Shown: positions 1-18,701 of the stretch, in pieces
Layout of the letters: the number at the start of each line of letters is the position of its first letter
Position numbering within the stretch: position 1 is the stretch's first letter
NCBI RefSeq assembly: GCF_003073045.1
Contig: NC_037593.1
Coordinates: 1,479,525 to 1,543,524, forward strand
Length of the DNA: 64,000 nt
Origin: Pomacea canaliculata
Lineage: Eukaryota > Mollusca > Gastropoda > Architaenioglossa > Ampullariidae
Reading direction: 5' to 3'
Translations under genes and position numbers: made by a program
Notes under the pieces: model-generated
Databases searched by the model: none
What the model was told of the DNA's origin: nothing
The model's input: the letters and a program-made list of their open reading frames with translations, nothing else

Positions 1-390
1 AATTTGTTTTCATGTTGATGGAGTGTAGCAGATTCTTCGTATATTTTTACATCAACCCCTTTCACAAGACAACAGAAAACTCTGCTCTTTGTTAATTAGC
101 TTGTCTTAAAAGACAACAGAAATCCATATTGTCTAGCAGATCTTTGGTATGAAACCTGCCAAAATGGCTGTTTATTGAAAATGAATGCCTTGGATCTTCC
201 AAAAGAGAGAAAGCAGAAAAGGCACTCTGGTTTAGGGCAATAGGCTTCTTGATGTATAGCTCATCATTGTGAATGGCTTGTGATGTTTGTAGACTTTATT
301 CTCATTGGGTTGTCCTGCATTCCCACTGGTAGGAAGTATGGACAGTCAGGGAAGTATGAAGTATTTATGTTTGAAGCAACAATCAATAAG

Positions 391-565
391 CAGGGCTTCT
401 GCTTACGCAAAAAATTGCGTACAGTACGCATTAAAAGTTCGGAGGACCCCTTCAATTTTCGTCAATGGGGTCCCCTTCAAATTTGGGCGAAGAACAGGGA
501 CCCCTTAAAAATCTGAAGAAGGGGTCCCTGGGACCCCAAAGAATTTAGCCTTAGCAGAAGCCCTG
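391..565. mobile_element. MITE, 175 bp, with terminal inverted repeats and target duplication
   Basis: The left end reads CAGGGCTTCTGCT and the right end is its reverse complement, giving 13-base terminal inverted repeats. The element is flanked on both sides by the direct repeat AATAAG, a likely 6-base target-site duplication. The interior has palindromic G/C runs around GGGGTCCC and no coding capacity, as expected for a non-autonomous DNA transposon. The superfamily is not certain. The terminal CAGGG recalls hAT-like ends, but hAT elements usually make 8-base duplications. Confidence 0.7.
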
Positions 566-3109
566 AATAAGGTTATTATATATATATAAAAAAATGATCC
601 CAAAATGTGGGACTTATCTCTTTCTGGCAAAAAAAAAAAAAAAAAGATAATAATGTCAGGGAGAAAAGGATACATGAGATGATCCTTGAGTGACAGATAA
701 CAAAAGTATATATTTACCTGTGGAGTCTCTTGTCAGCTAAAGTGTTTAGTTGCGATCGACAGGAACTTTTTCGGCCAAAGCAATATGGCAAAGAATTCCC
801 AAATTGTAGTGCATCATTTTGTTCAGCATTCACAACAGCTGTGGTACATTTCTTTCTTTGTCAAAAGTGCTGCTATGTGGATTTTTTGAGTGCTTCGTAT
901 AAAGTAATTCATGTAGCAATGTTTACAATTAATAAGTTGACAATACTTTTTAGTGTTGAAGGTTTATTGCTATTTCCAAAGTCCTGTACATGGAGGATTG
1001 TTATTCCCAGCAGAGGCTAGTATTTATAAATTTTTCTGTTGTGCTGTTTTAAAGTGAAGAGACTAAGTAGAAATGTGCTGGGAATTTCAAATATGTTTAT
1101 TGCTTTGATATCATCATTTGTGTAATTGTTATTTTTGTGAGTTCCACAAGGTGCCAAAGGAAATACAGCAGCCCAGCAAAAGAGCTTGCAGCTGCTTTAA
1201 TGATCATCTAAAGTTAATATTTAGTGAACAGCTTCTTACAAGTGTCTTTACCTATTTTAAGATGCCTCTACTAGCAGTTGCTAACCCTGAGCTACACTAG
1301 AGATTTTGTTAAATATTTTGAGACAGACTGTTAGAAATACATGTATCTATTTTAAGATGTCTCTATTGTAAGTGGCTTATTCTCTGTGATTCCTTCATCA
1401 TGATTATAGGTATGTGAATGACAGAGAACTAAATTGAAACAGAATGGTAGTGCTAAAAGCTGTTGTCACTTCTTTCATTTTTGTCTTGGAATTTTTTTAA
1501 TAGAGTGCACCAGTCCTGTCATGTCAATAGTCATTATGTCAGCTTCCAAGAGTTGTTGTGTTTTACATTTCTTTCATGTCTTCCAGAAGACAAAGTATCT
1601 TTCTTTGAATTGTGTGACGGAAACTTCTAAAGATTGTGCATGTGTGCATGTGTGGGTGCGTTGGGGAGGGAGCGATGTACAAGTGAGTGCATGCACAGTT
1701 ATATGTTGTCACTGCAGCAAGAATACACACAACTTATGGTTGGGCCAAGTAATAATTTAACTTCAAGAGGTCAGCATTTGTCTTTTGAAAACTGGTGTAG
1801 ACAAAAGTGATAAATACAAAAGTCAGCCAATCATATACAGAGTATGCTTTTGTACATGTTGACTGCTTTATCTTATCGTCTTGTCTTAAAATGTACGCAA
1901 CTCAGCACGTCTCTACATAACCTTCAGTCTTCACATCCAACCCACATGCACAGCCAACACATGGCATTCGACTTATGTTAGAATATTCTTATTTATATCA
2001 TGTGCCCTATGGTCTTTCTGATATGAAGTCATCGGTCAACTGGCGTGAGGATGAGTGTGGAAACAAGTTAGAAGATTGTGGCGCAGATGTTTTGTCTCAT
2101 CTCATACCAACTGGCATGAGCGTGAGTGTGAAAACAAGCAGTGAGAGAGATTGCTGTGCACACAGAGGATGTTTATTGTGAAAATCTATTCTTTATTATG
2201 TAACTTCTCTGTGCACTTTGTTCTTATGCCTGTTTTCACCTAACTGGTCATGTCCAGGTCCCTGTAATGAGAGCTTGTGATATAAGAGAGGGTTATTATG
2301 ATGACTTGGTGCTGTTAGAAGTGGAGGTCACCACTGTACAGACCAAGTTACACGAGATTGTAACAAGAAATATACTGTCTTGACAAGTCATTGTATGTAT
2401 TGAACAGTCTCTGAAAGGCAGTTGCAAGTGGTTAATGTTTGATGAATGTTTGAAACTGTAAAATAATATGGTACACATGGTGTAAAAATGAAGATGATTT
2501 TCACAGCAATCAAAATAAAATTTGGATGAAATAATAGAACAAAATCTTATGTATTCTTTCACCAATACCCCGTTACTTGAAAGAGTGAGTGGTGGCCATG
2601 TATCCACACTGGGGCAAACTACCGTTAGAGAAAGCGCAGGACTTTGGGAAGGAACAATCATTTATACATGCACATGCACAGACATCTGTCACTGTGACTT
2701 GTACACTGGTAATTGTATACCTGTTGTACTTTTTCTGTCTGTACTTTTTATACTACAAGGCTGTTCTGGTCACAGCGAAGACATTACACAAGGGCGGGTG
2801 TTGGTGTGTCTGCAACATGCAAGCCTTCTCACATCAAACTACAGGCTGCAATGGGGCGTCCCATCAATGTATCCAGGGCCTGAGTAAATGTCCTGCCTCG
2901 TTCCCGCCCAAAATTCTACGGCTGAACAGTGTTCACCAAATACTCCGTGTCACAGTTAACCCCTTTCCCTCTGACATTCTCATTCATTCTCCCGTACATG
3001 CTGTCTACTCTTGCACTTCACAAGAAGCGAAGGGGTTAAACTAACCTAAAACCATGGAGGCACGGACTGGTCGGTGACAGGCGCCAACAGTAGGACCCTG
3101 AGACAAGTC

Positions 3110-3330
3110 TACACTGCTCAGTGTATCTCAATATGATGCAAGTATCTGGTGACATCAAGCTGCTCAGTATATTTAACGATGACACCCTGATCTTACACCA
3201 ATCTGCCCAGTATTGTAACCATGGCGCCCTAACTCTGCTTACCTCAGTTTGCTTAGTCACGACACCCTTATCTGGTCACTTCAATCTGTTCAGTATTTCT
3301 AACCATAACACGCTGGTTTCCACTGTAATT
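3110..3330. repeat. Degenerate tandem repeat, about 43-46 bp unit
   Basis: Variants of CTGCTCAGTATTTCTAACC followed by a 'gacaccctgatct'-like segment recur at about 3114, 3160, 3203 and 3286, with strong divergence between units. The repeat lies about 0.7 kb upstream of the GH1 start codon. No coding frame runs through it. Confidence 0.55.
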
Positions 3331-4053
3331 TTAACATTGTCTTCCTTTCCACAGGTAATTTTTGTTTTCCTATTGCTCGGGACCGAGGTGTCTGTCTACC
3401 TTATGTTCCATCCTTATCTGACCAACAGCAGATTGTAAGTTCCAGAAAAATGTGAAGGTCATACCCATCATGCACTGTTCCCATAGGATGATGATAGGAA
3501 GGGGCCGAGGGAGTGGTGCACTCAGCAAGGTGAGGGCTTGGTGTAACGGGAGAGAAAGATGCAGGTGTCTGGCACCAGGCACTTTTCTCAACGACGACAG
3601 GACCTAATGGTGGGCACAGTCAAAATGTCGACACACACTGCTCGAGGTAATATTATCTCTGACATGAGTTTTGCTGAAGCTCATAAAATATGACAGTAGT
3701 TAGGGTTTTTCTTTGCTATCACATTCACGGTGAAGTACACAAATAAGTAATTTAGCTTCAGCTTTAATTTAATGGTGTGCACTTGTTTGTTCTGTTGAAT
3801 TTTGATATCTAAAATCTCCCACAACTGACATAGCGCTGGAATAGCTTACATTGAAAGACATAATCTCTGGAGTATTCTCTTAAATCTGTCAATAATCGGG
3901 ATACAGAAAATATGTAGGTAGGTGAGAAGTGGATACTGACAGCCAAAATATTTGCCACTTCTTGCTCTTTCTCTGTACGTCCAAAAATTGTTTGCCTGCC
4001 ACAGAAAGCAAACCATTTGGTCTCCCTCCCCTTCTCCTCCCACATTGTTTCGC

Positions 4054-12163
<8,110 letters not shown>

Positions 12164-12203
12164 ACATTATCAGCTTGTGGTCTATAGCATGAACATTTTT
12201 TCC

Positions 12204-12209
12204 AATAAA
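12204..12209 (+). terminator. Poly(A) signal of the GH1 gene
   Basis: AATAAA lies 41 bases after the GH1 stop codon, within TTCCAATAAAAATG. The very short 3' untranslated region is plausible because the neighbouring gene converges from the other side. Confidence 0.7.
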
Positions 12210-12366
12210 AATGTGTTTAAGACAACAATGTGGCTACTAATTAATTTTCATCAAAACTGAAAATCAATTCGTGGTAGTATTTTTGCCTGACTTTTTTTCT
12301 AGTCACAGTTTGTATTACATATCTGACATGCATGTTTGAAATCAAAAATGCTTTTTCTAAAATAAC

Positions 12367-12372
12367 TTTATT
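12367..12372 (-). terminator. Poly(A) signal of the PRKRIP1 gene
   Basis: TTTATT on the plus strand reads AATAAA on the minus strand, about 310 bases downstream of the PRKRIP1 stop. It faces the GH1 poly(A) signal at a distance of about 160 bases. Confidence 0.6.
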
Positions 12373-12683
12373 TTATGCACTGATAAAAAAAAAAAAATGG
12401 CACAAGTGGATGCATTGCAATATTTTACAGTAACACAGTTTTTATTAGAGTATATACATGCATAACAATGACTTTCTTCCATCGATTCTGTATTCCACAG
12501 TCTACAAGACAGTCTTCTCATCATTCTAACATCACTCCAATAGCTGAGGAGTGGGAGCAAGTTCACTCCTCTAGTTAGCTTCTCCAACTGATTTAGAATA
12601 ACAGAATTTTCACTGTTTATAGAGGTCTGTCGAAGTGCCTCGCAGTCAGGTAACCATCCTTCATATCATCACACTAGCGATTT

Positions 12684-15600
12684 CTATTCATCCTGCTTTT
12701 GATTCTGGTCCTTATTTGACCGAGAGTTCCTGCTGACTGGCTGGCTGTTTTCATCTACCTGATCATCAGTATTACCATCTTCATTATCCTCATGTTTTTC
12801 ATCCTCATCACTGTTTTCTCCTATGAAAAAACGAAAAATTTAAGGTGTACAGTATATAACTAAAATGTTTTAATTTTGTCTTTTTACCAAAATAACACCC
12901 TCCTGAAATTATAAAATTAAAGTTAAAATGACAATTTCCAATAAATATCAACTTTCCTCAAGTTAAGAAATACATGAATTTCCACTAGTTAACTATGGTT
13001 GTGCTGTTCTCAAATGTTAGTCATAAAGTGAAAGAGGGGGAGTGGGTTGTTTTACACAAAGTGAGTAACTAAGGCTATTTCATGGCAAAGCAGCCAGCTA
13101 TATAAAAAACGAAAACTGCCACATGCAGAGAAAGAACACCGTGCCTGAGACAAGATCTGAACTCAGGACAGCCAATCCTCAATGTATTGGTGACAGAAGG
13201 CGCTAACCATTGCGCTGCTAGTCGTAAATAAAGTCAGTGAAACAACCCCTAGGAGTAATTATAAAGTGAACAATTAAAAAATACAAGTACACTGTACTTA
13301 AAATGTTTACCTGATGGTTTGTTGTCCTTTCTTGCCTTCTTGCTTTTCAATTTTTCTTTTTTCTTTAACCTAAAAAAATACAAGTTGTGATTAATTTCAT
13401 TAGACATTACAAGAAGTAATCACTGCCTTCCTACTTTGATTTAAATGTAATCATAATCACAATTGCAAACATCACCACAAACATAATTACAAATTACAGT
13501 AATTACAATTAGAAAATTTTAAGGCTCAACTTTTACTAAGGGAGGGAACTAATGGTTTGACCTGCAGGAGGGGAGGAGTACATGCAGTGCAAGTTACCCC
13601 GTTCGTTATATTTCACTGCTTCCATCTAGCCTTTTACCCTCCTGCTGTTCATCATGTTCCATAAACTGCTTCTATCTACCCTATTATCCCTTCTGCAGGT
13701 CGAACCAATGTTTCCAGTGGGATGGTGGAAATTCGGCCTCTAAAATGAGAGATGGGAGACTATAATAAAGCTAATGGGTCAGAACACTTTAAAATCATCA
13801 GAAAAAAAAAATGGTTCAGCGTTTTTGAATTTTCATTCAGATATATTATTCTAAATTCATTAAAGAAACTTTCACAAATCTTCCTATCCATTGTAGAGAA
13901 CACCTAAAACTGCAAGTGTCGCGGGAAATGATGTGTAAAGTTCGGGGGTGTCTAACAATGGGAACTTTTGGAATACCTTCAAGACCTAATGATGAACTGT
14001 AAGAACTTAAAGTATTAAATATATAAAACTGATTTGACTCTTCTTGCAGTATCTTAAGTGGAAGAATATCTATAATGTTTACCATAGAGCACCAACCTAA
14101 TTTTTATCTAAATGTGACTTTTGCAGAAGTGACAATGTTGGAAATCAAAACAAGGTCATTTCTAATGCACACTGCTAAACAATATTTAACCTATGGTTGT
14201 CCAGCATATGGAAGTGACTTGGGAAATTTATCAGGAAAGCAGATAGCCAAGTGGTTAGAGCATGGTATGGTAGGTCAATACCCATGTGGTACTGTGACTT
14301 ACCTCTCTTAAATCAGCTGCCACAAATGAGTACCTGACTCTACAGAGGGTTGCTTTACTTTAAAATATTTTTCCCTTTTATCCCTCCATCTGACTTAATA
14401 AAAATGATGGCATGGGTAGACAATTACATACCACTCTCTACCTCCTCTCTGTGTTTACCCCTCCTCTTATCTTTTTCATACACACATTGTCTTACCTGCC
14501 CTACTTCTAAATAGCATATAATCAAACCAACATACTCTCCTTCCAAACCCAATAATAGCACAAGCTACATAGGGCAGGAAAAGACAATAAATTTACCTTT
14601 TGGCTCTTTTCTTGGCAGTCCTCTCTTCTGCTGCCTTCTTATTCTCCTCAACTTTGATATGGTATTTCTCATCTTTATCCATCTTGTCATTCTAGGAAAG
14701 AATACAAGAATAAATTTAGCCCATTATTAAACATTTTGACAACATAACAGTTATATTTAGGTGATTGGAGATTTGTTTTCCAAAAATAGTGATAGAGATT
14801 AATTAAGCATCTCATTTTAAAGCAGATGAAATAACGAGAGGGAATTCTCAAACACACAGGGAGGGAAAAACCACCACACCCCACTTTCCAAAAATGTAGT
14901 ATGCATGCCATGCACATGGTGTCTATGATAAAACAAAAGTTATTTCTTCAGTTCTCTGTGTGATTACAAATAAATGATTGCAGATTAACAAGTAGAACAT
15001 CAAAAGATTTGTCAAAATGGAAAGAAAGGAAATACGCTCTGGTGATATGCACACCTGTTCTGCAGTAAATTTCTGACGAGCATATTCACGTCGTCGAACA
15101 CCCCTGTAAACGTGAAAATCTCCACTTCCAGCACCAGCACTTGATCCTAAAATTATTGTTATCAGATTGATAAATGCAAAAAGTCTACAATGAGAGCAAT
15201 CCATAACCAATTTTAAAGTTTTGTAAATACCAAAAACTTTAAATAGTAACGGATACAGCAAAATGTATTATTACAAAATTATTTTTGTTATGATGAGGTA
15301 GAGAAACAATGACATCAATAACACAGGACATTATGGAATGAATTTGTTTGGTTTTATCTTCTACTTTTTACGCCTCACAGTAATTTGCTTGAAAGTATTT
15401 ATAAGAATAAAATAAATATTTGTTTTATAAATGATTGTAAAAACATACCCCATACATTTCTGATGAATTCTGGAGGCTCTTTCATTTTAGCTCCTTTAGA
15501 CTTTTCTGGAATAAACACGGGCTTTACCTGAAATCAATATTCCAAAACAGAGAGAGAGAAAAGAATTAGCGGCAGAAATCAACCTGGGTGAAGGCAGTTA

Positions 15601-15736
15601 TTCCGGATACTACTACATGGAAAAAAAAAACACTTACAGGAGCGGCCATTAATTTTTCTAATCGCATTCGTTGCAGATCAGCTGGTGTTTTCGCAACAGC
15701 AACTGAACCAGTCGACGCTTTCTCTTTCGTCGCCAT
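12684..15736 (-). CDS. PRKRIP1: PRKR-interacting protein 1 homologue (spliceosome / dsRNA-binding protein)
   Basis: Six exons on the minus strand join to 561 nt (186 residues): 15736-15638, 15527-15449, 15146-15055, 14691-14597, 13369-13311, 12820-12684. The signature is [15 protein letters not shown] followed by RRREYARQ, almost as in vertebrate PRKRIP1 (DUF1168). Before it come PVFIPEK and [11 protein letters not shown]. After it comes a long charged helix ([18 protein letters not shown], then [13 protein letters not shown]), and the tail is acidic and Ser/Asn/Gln-rich. Length is close to the human protein (184). In the family the protein binds double-stranded RNA, inhibits PKR and sits in the catalytic-stage spliceosome as a long helix; a nuclear role is expected here. 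The start at 15736 has a good context (AAAATGGCG); an in-frame Met lies upstream at about 15811 but is unlike the family N terminus. Introns hold a SINE and a MITE. Confidence 0.95.
13135..13225 (-). mobile_element. tRNA-derived SINE fragment in PRKRIP1 intron 5
   Basis: On the minus strand the segment reads AGCGCAATGGTTAGCGC (A box) and, about 40 bases later, GAGTTCAGATCTT (B box-like). The downstream part differs from the SINE family at 7185 and 51560, so this is probably a second family. It is too diverged to be a functional tRNA gene. Confidence 0.5.
13516..13746. mobile_element. MITE-like element with about 60-base imperfect inverted repeats in PRKRIP1 intron 4
   Basis: The two ends align as inverted repeats. 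The best parts are TTTGACCTGCAGGAGGGG on the left against the reverse complement of CCCTTCTGCAGGTCGAAC on the right, and ATTTTAAGGC against GCCTCTAAAAT. The centre has two diverged direct copies of a CTGCTTCCATCTA-type segment. No coding capacity is seen, so it is read as a non-autonomous foldback element. Confidence 0.55.
14236..14360 (+). mobile_element. tRNA-derived SINE copy in PRKRIP1 intron 4
   Basis: There is an A box-like GATAGCCAAGTGGTTAGAGC, then a B box-like GGTCAATACCC, and further on GAGTACCTGACT. The order and spacing match the better copy at 51560-51790, with more mutations. It is antisense to PRKRIP1. Confidence 0.55.
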
Positions 15737-16469
15737 TTTCGAGCCCCAAAGTAAACGATTCCAGAACGGTTGTATTTTAACGTAAATAGTGGAGGCCGGA
15801 CCGTTTAAGGACATAATATTTGAGGAACATAACTTGGGGATAAAGCTAATAAAAAAAACAAACAAACAAAAAGTGAAAAGCATACAACTTTTGTAAATTG
15901 TATATATTTATATGAGTCACGTCTTAGTCTTCTAAACGTAATCCTCATAAGCTAATATTTAAATGTTATCCTAAGTAGACAGCTATAAGCTGTTCTTCTA
16001 TGACATTTTTATGATTCTTTCAGTAATTTCGTTATTCGTCTCTGAATTTTCGCTGTTGTTACACTATTATTACTGATTGACTTTTCAAGCATTGATACCT
16101 ATGGACGGCTGTTAACCAAGGTTAAAAGAAAGCCGTACACAAGTTTAGAAAAGCATCCTTGACAGATTTTTCTGGTATCATGCCACTAAGCCGGTTTCCC
16201 GTGGTCGTCACTTTCTGAACATATGAGCTTTCAATATCAGTTCATTGTCAAATATAAAGCTTCACGTCACTTCCTTAAATATATTAAATTCATCCTTAAT
16301 TTGCCTCCGTAAGGGAGTAAGATACGATTTTTCTGTGTGAAAGTTGTGTGAGTAAGAATAAGAAAGGGAGGGAACTAAAACGTTCCTATGAACTTAAAAC
16401 CTTACTACCTCCCTTTGCAGATGACCCGAACTTTGTACTATATTAAAAAAAGAGAAGAGACTAAGAGAG

Positions 16470-16730
16470 GACAAACCGTGTTTAGTGCGAGGAACATGTG
16501 AACAGACTGTGTAATGCACGTGTGTGAAATACAGGACAAAGAAATGCCCTTGTTGTGTCGTACAGGGAATAAACTGTCTTTGGTGCGAGGAGACAGTGCG
16601 ACACACATGGGCTATGCGATGTGACGTGCAGGGAACAGACGGCTATGCGATGTGACGTGCAGGGGAACAGACTGTAATTAGTGTGACCCAGGGACAAACA
16701 GTATTTGGTGTGGTGACATACAAAGGACAG
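16470..16730. repeat. Degenerate minisatellite around GGGAACAGACTGT
   Basis: Segments of the type GGGAACAGACTGT...TTGGTGTGACGTACA recur with unit lengths of about 30-45 bases. Two adjacent units (GGCTATGCGATGTGACGTGC) are nearly identical at about 16610-16662, and the others are diverged. Confidence 0.5.
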
Positions 16731-17902
16731 GCTTTTCTGTCTCTTTCACACACACACACAAAGAAAGAGAAGGAGTAGATAATAGATGTCGAATGATGAG
16801 TCACACAGATTTGCTAAATCCTAGAATATTTGTCCTATCTGTGTTTTTAGCATTTGTTCTGATAATATTTGTGAGTACAGGTATAGATGTATTTGTGTTT
16901 GTGTTGAAAGTATTTGTGCATATAGAAATCAAACAAGACATTTTACACTATAGCTACTGTCTCATCAACCTATCTCGTTACAGAGCTTTAGTGCGATAAG
17001 GTGAAATCAATGGAAATCTGATGGCATTGAAAATGTGCACATAACTCAATCATTATCTTTCATGTTTTACCTTTATAGTTAAAACAGTATTTGCTTCTTT
17101 TTAAAGTTTTAGCTGAGACAGTTCCACAGGACATACGCGTGTCCAACTAGCGGGGTAACTAAACCAAACGTCTGCTCTTGTATCATCTTGGCGGATCTTT
17201 CAGCTGTATCTATGTATTTACATTCATTCATGTATTTACCTCCATCTCTCAATGAATACAGCCTCAGTTCAAGAAAATCACTAATGTGCTGGTCCTGCTG
17301 TTTGCTTGCCGAATGTTCTGGTCAATAAAACACCAGCTTTAAGTGTTCACACCCTGCACTGCCCAGTTTTTGAACTAGATGTATAGGTTTCTGCTGCAGG
17401 ACCGAGCTACTGAAACTGTTTACTGAGCATTCAGCAAGCATGTAAGCACAGAAACTCAATAAATGCACCACATTCCTGAGACAAAGTGCGTGCTAACATC
17501 ATCAATGTGGGTGGCTACATTTCAACGGTTCCATCTTTAGCCAGGCAACAGTGCAGTCGTGGTGTTAAACAAAAGGTATCTGCAACAACTTGTATTCGAT
17601 CTTTACATTTGTTTCCTAGTGTTTTAGTCGTGTAGATTATCTCCTTGCGATGTGAATGTGTTTGTCAGAATCAGCAAGCATAGCAAACTAAAGTTATAAC
17701 GGCTGTAGAACACTTGTTACAGATGCACAGTCCACTTAGTCACCACTGCTACCCTCCCCGCAACAATCATCATCATTAAAAAATACTGACACTTTGTGTT
17801 AACTGCACCGGACATCTGCAAATAAACACAAATGATGTGGATTGTATTGGAAAAAAAGAAAAAGAAAAAATATTTGCCCACGCATGCACCCACTACCACA
17901 CA

Positions 17903-17930
17903 CCAGCCAGCCAGCCAGCCAGCCAGCCAG
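17903..17930. repeat. (CCAG)n microsatellite
   Basis: Seven tandem CCAG-type units occur here. A second array of the same unit is at 22993-23015. Confidence 0.85.
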
Positions 17931-18466
17931 AGCACGAGGAGGACGTAGAAGTTTCCAAAGAGGTATTTAGATTGCACTGCGCCCTCGTCTATGATCGTGG
18001 CTGTGTATTTGGTGTAAGTACAGGTGAACTTGATATCCCCGGGAGCGACATCTTCCTGCCTTCACAAATAAATCGACAAATATGAAAACGAAGAAGGAAT
18101 AAATAAAAAAATGGAGAAACACTCCAAGGACAGAAAGTGACAAAGCACGCTGCATCCAGGGTATTTTATTTCAACAAAAATAACCCGCCATTTCCTTTAG
18201 CACAATTCTGTTCCAACACGTTTTCTTCTCTCGTGGTTACCATGGTTTCTTCGTTTCAGCACGCAGGGACACTCCAACCAAGAACTCTGAGAAGCGATGG
18301 AGCTGCCAGCTGTGTCATGGCTGTTGTTGTTGATTCTGGAAGGGAAAGTGCTTCCACCTTGAGATGATTTCGCGTTGTGGGGGATGGGTATAGTGTCATG
18401 GATGACCTCAGCTTTGGTCTAGTTACAAACTTGTATTACTGGACTGCTGGCAGACGATTTCTTCCA

Positions 18467-18576
18467 GTTAACTACTAAAACGAGACATGAGACTATAAAG
18501 CTTCCGGTTTATTCACATTTCAGATTAACTACTAAAACGAGGCTGGTGTATACAAAGCTTCCGGTTTAGTCACATT
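18467..18576. repeat. Two-copy tandem duplication (56 and 54 bp) downstream of the CBM14 gene
   Basis: TTAACTACTAAAACGAG...AAGCTTCCGGTTTA.TCACATT occurs twice back to back. The first copy has TTTATTCAC and the second TTTAGTCAC, so only the first carries an AATAAA signal on the minus strand. Confidence 0.8.
18508..18513 (-). terminator. Candidate poly(A) signal of the CBM14 gene
   Basis: TTTATT on the plus strand reads AATAAA on the minus strand, 189 bases past the stop codon. It lies inside the duplicated segment at 18467-18576. Confidence 0.5.
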
Positions 18577-18701
18577 CTTTGTTTAGGCTCGCCGAGACTA
18601 ACAGGGGAGAACTTCGCAAGAGGCTAAGCGTTGGTCTCGGTAGCCATCCACCTATACACATCCATGGTCTTGTATTTGTTGTCCGAGGGTCAATCACGTG
18701 A

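Larger units (their letters stand above)
1..4053. other. Non-coding stretch upstream of the GH1 gene
   Basis: No exon with recognisable protein similarity is visible on either strand. The DNA is AT-rich, and the short open frames have no family motif and no plausible splice partners. It contains a MITE (391-565), a poly(A) run near 630-645 and a degenerate tandem repeat (3110-3330). Part of it could be the 3' untranslated region of a gene lying to the left: an AATAAA-type signal occurs near 2513, but nothing ties it to a transcript. The last few hundred bases should contain the promoter and 5' leader of the GH1 gene; I see no convincing TATA box there. Confidence 0.5.
15737..18466. other. Intergenic region between PRKRIP1 and the CBM14 gene
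   Basis: No defensible exon is seen on either strand. The bases just above 15737 should hold the PRKRIP1 promoter and 5' leader. A degenerate minisatellite (16470-16730) and a (CCAG)n run (17903-17930) occur. The rest looks like single-copy AT-rich sequence without clear features. Confidence 0.5.
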
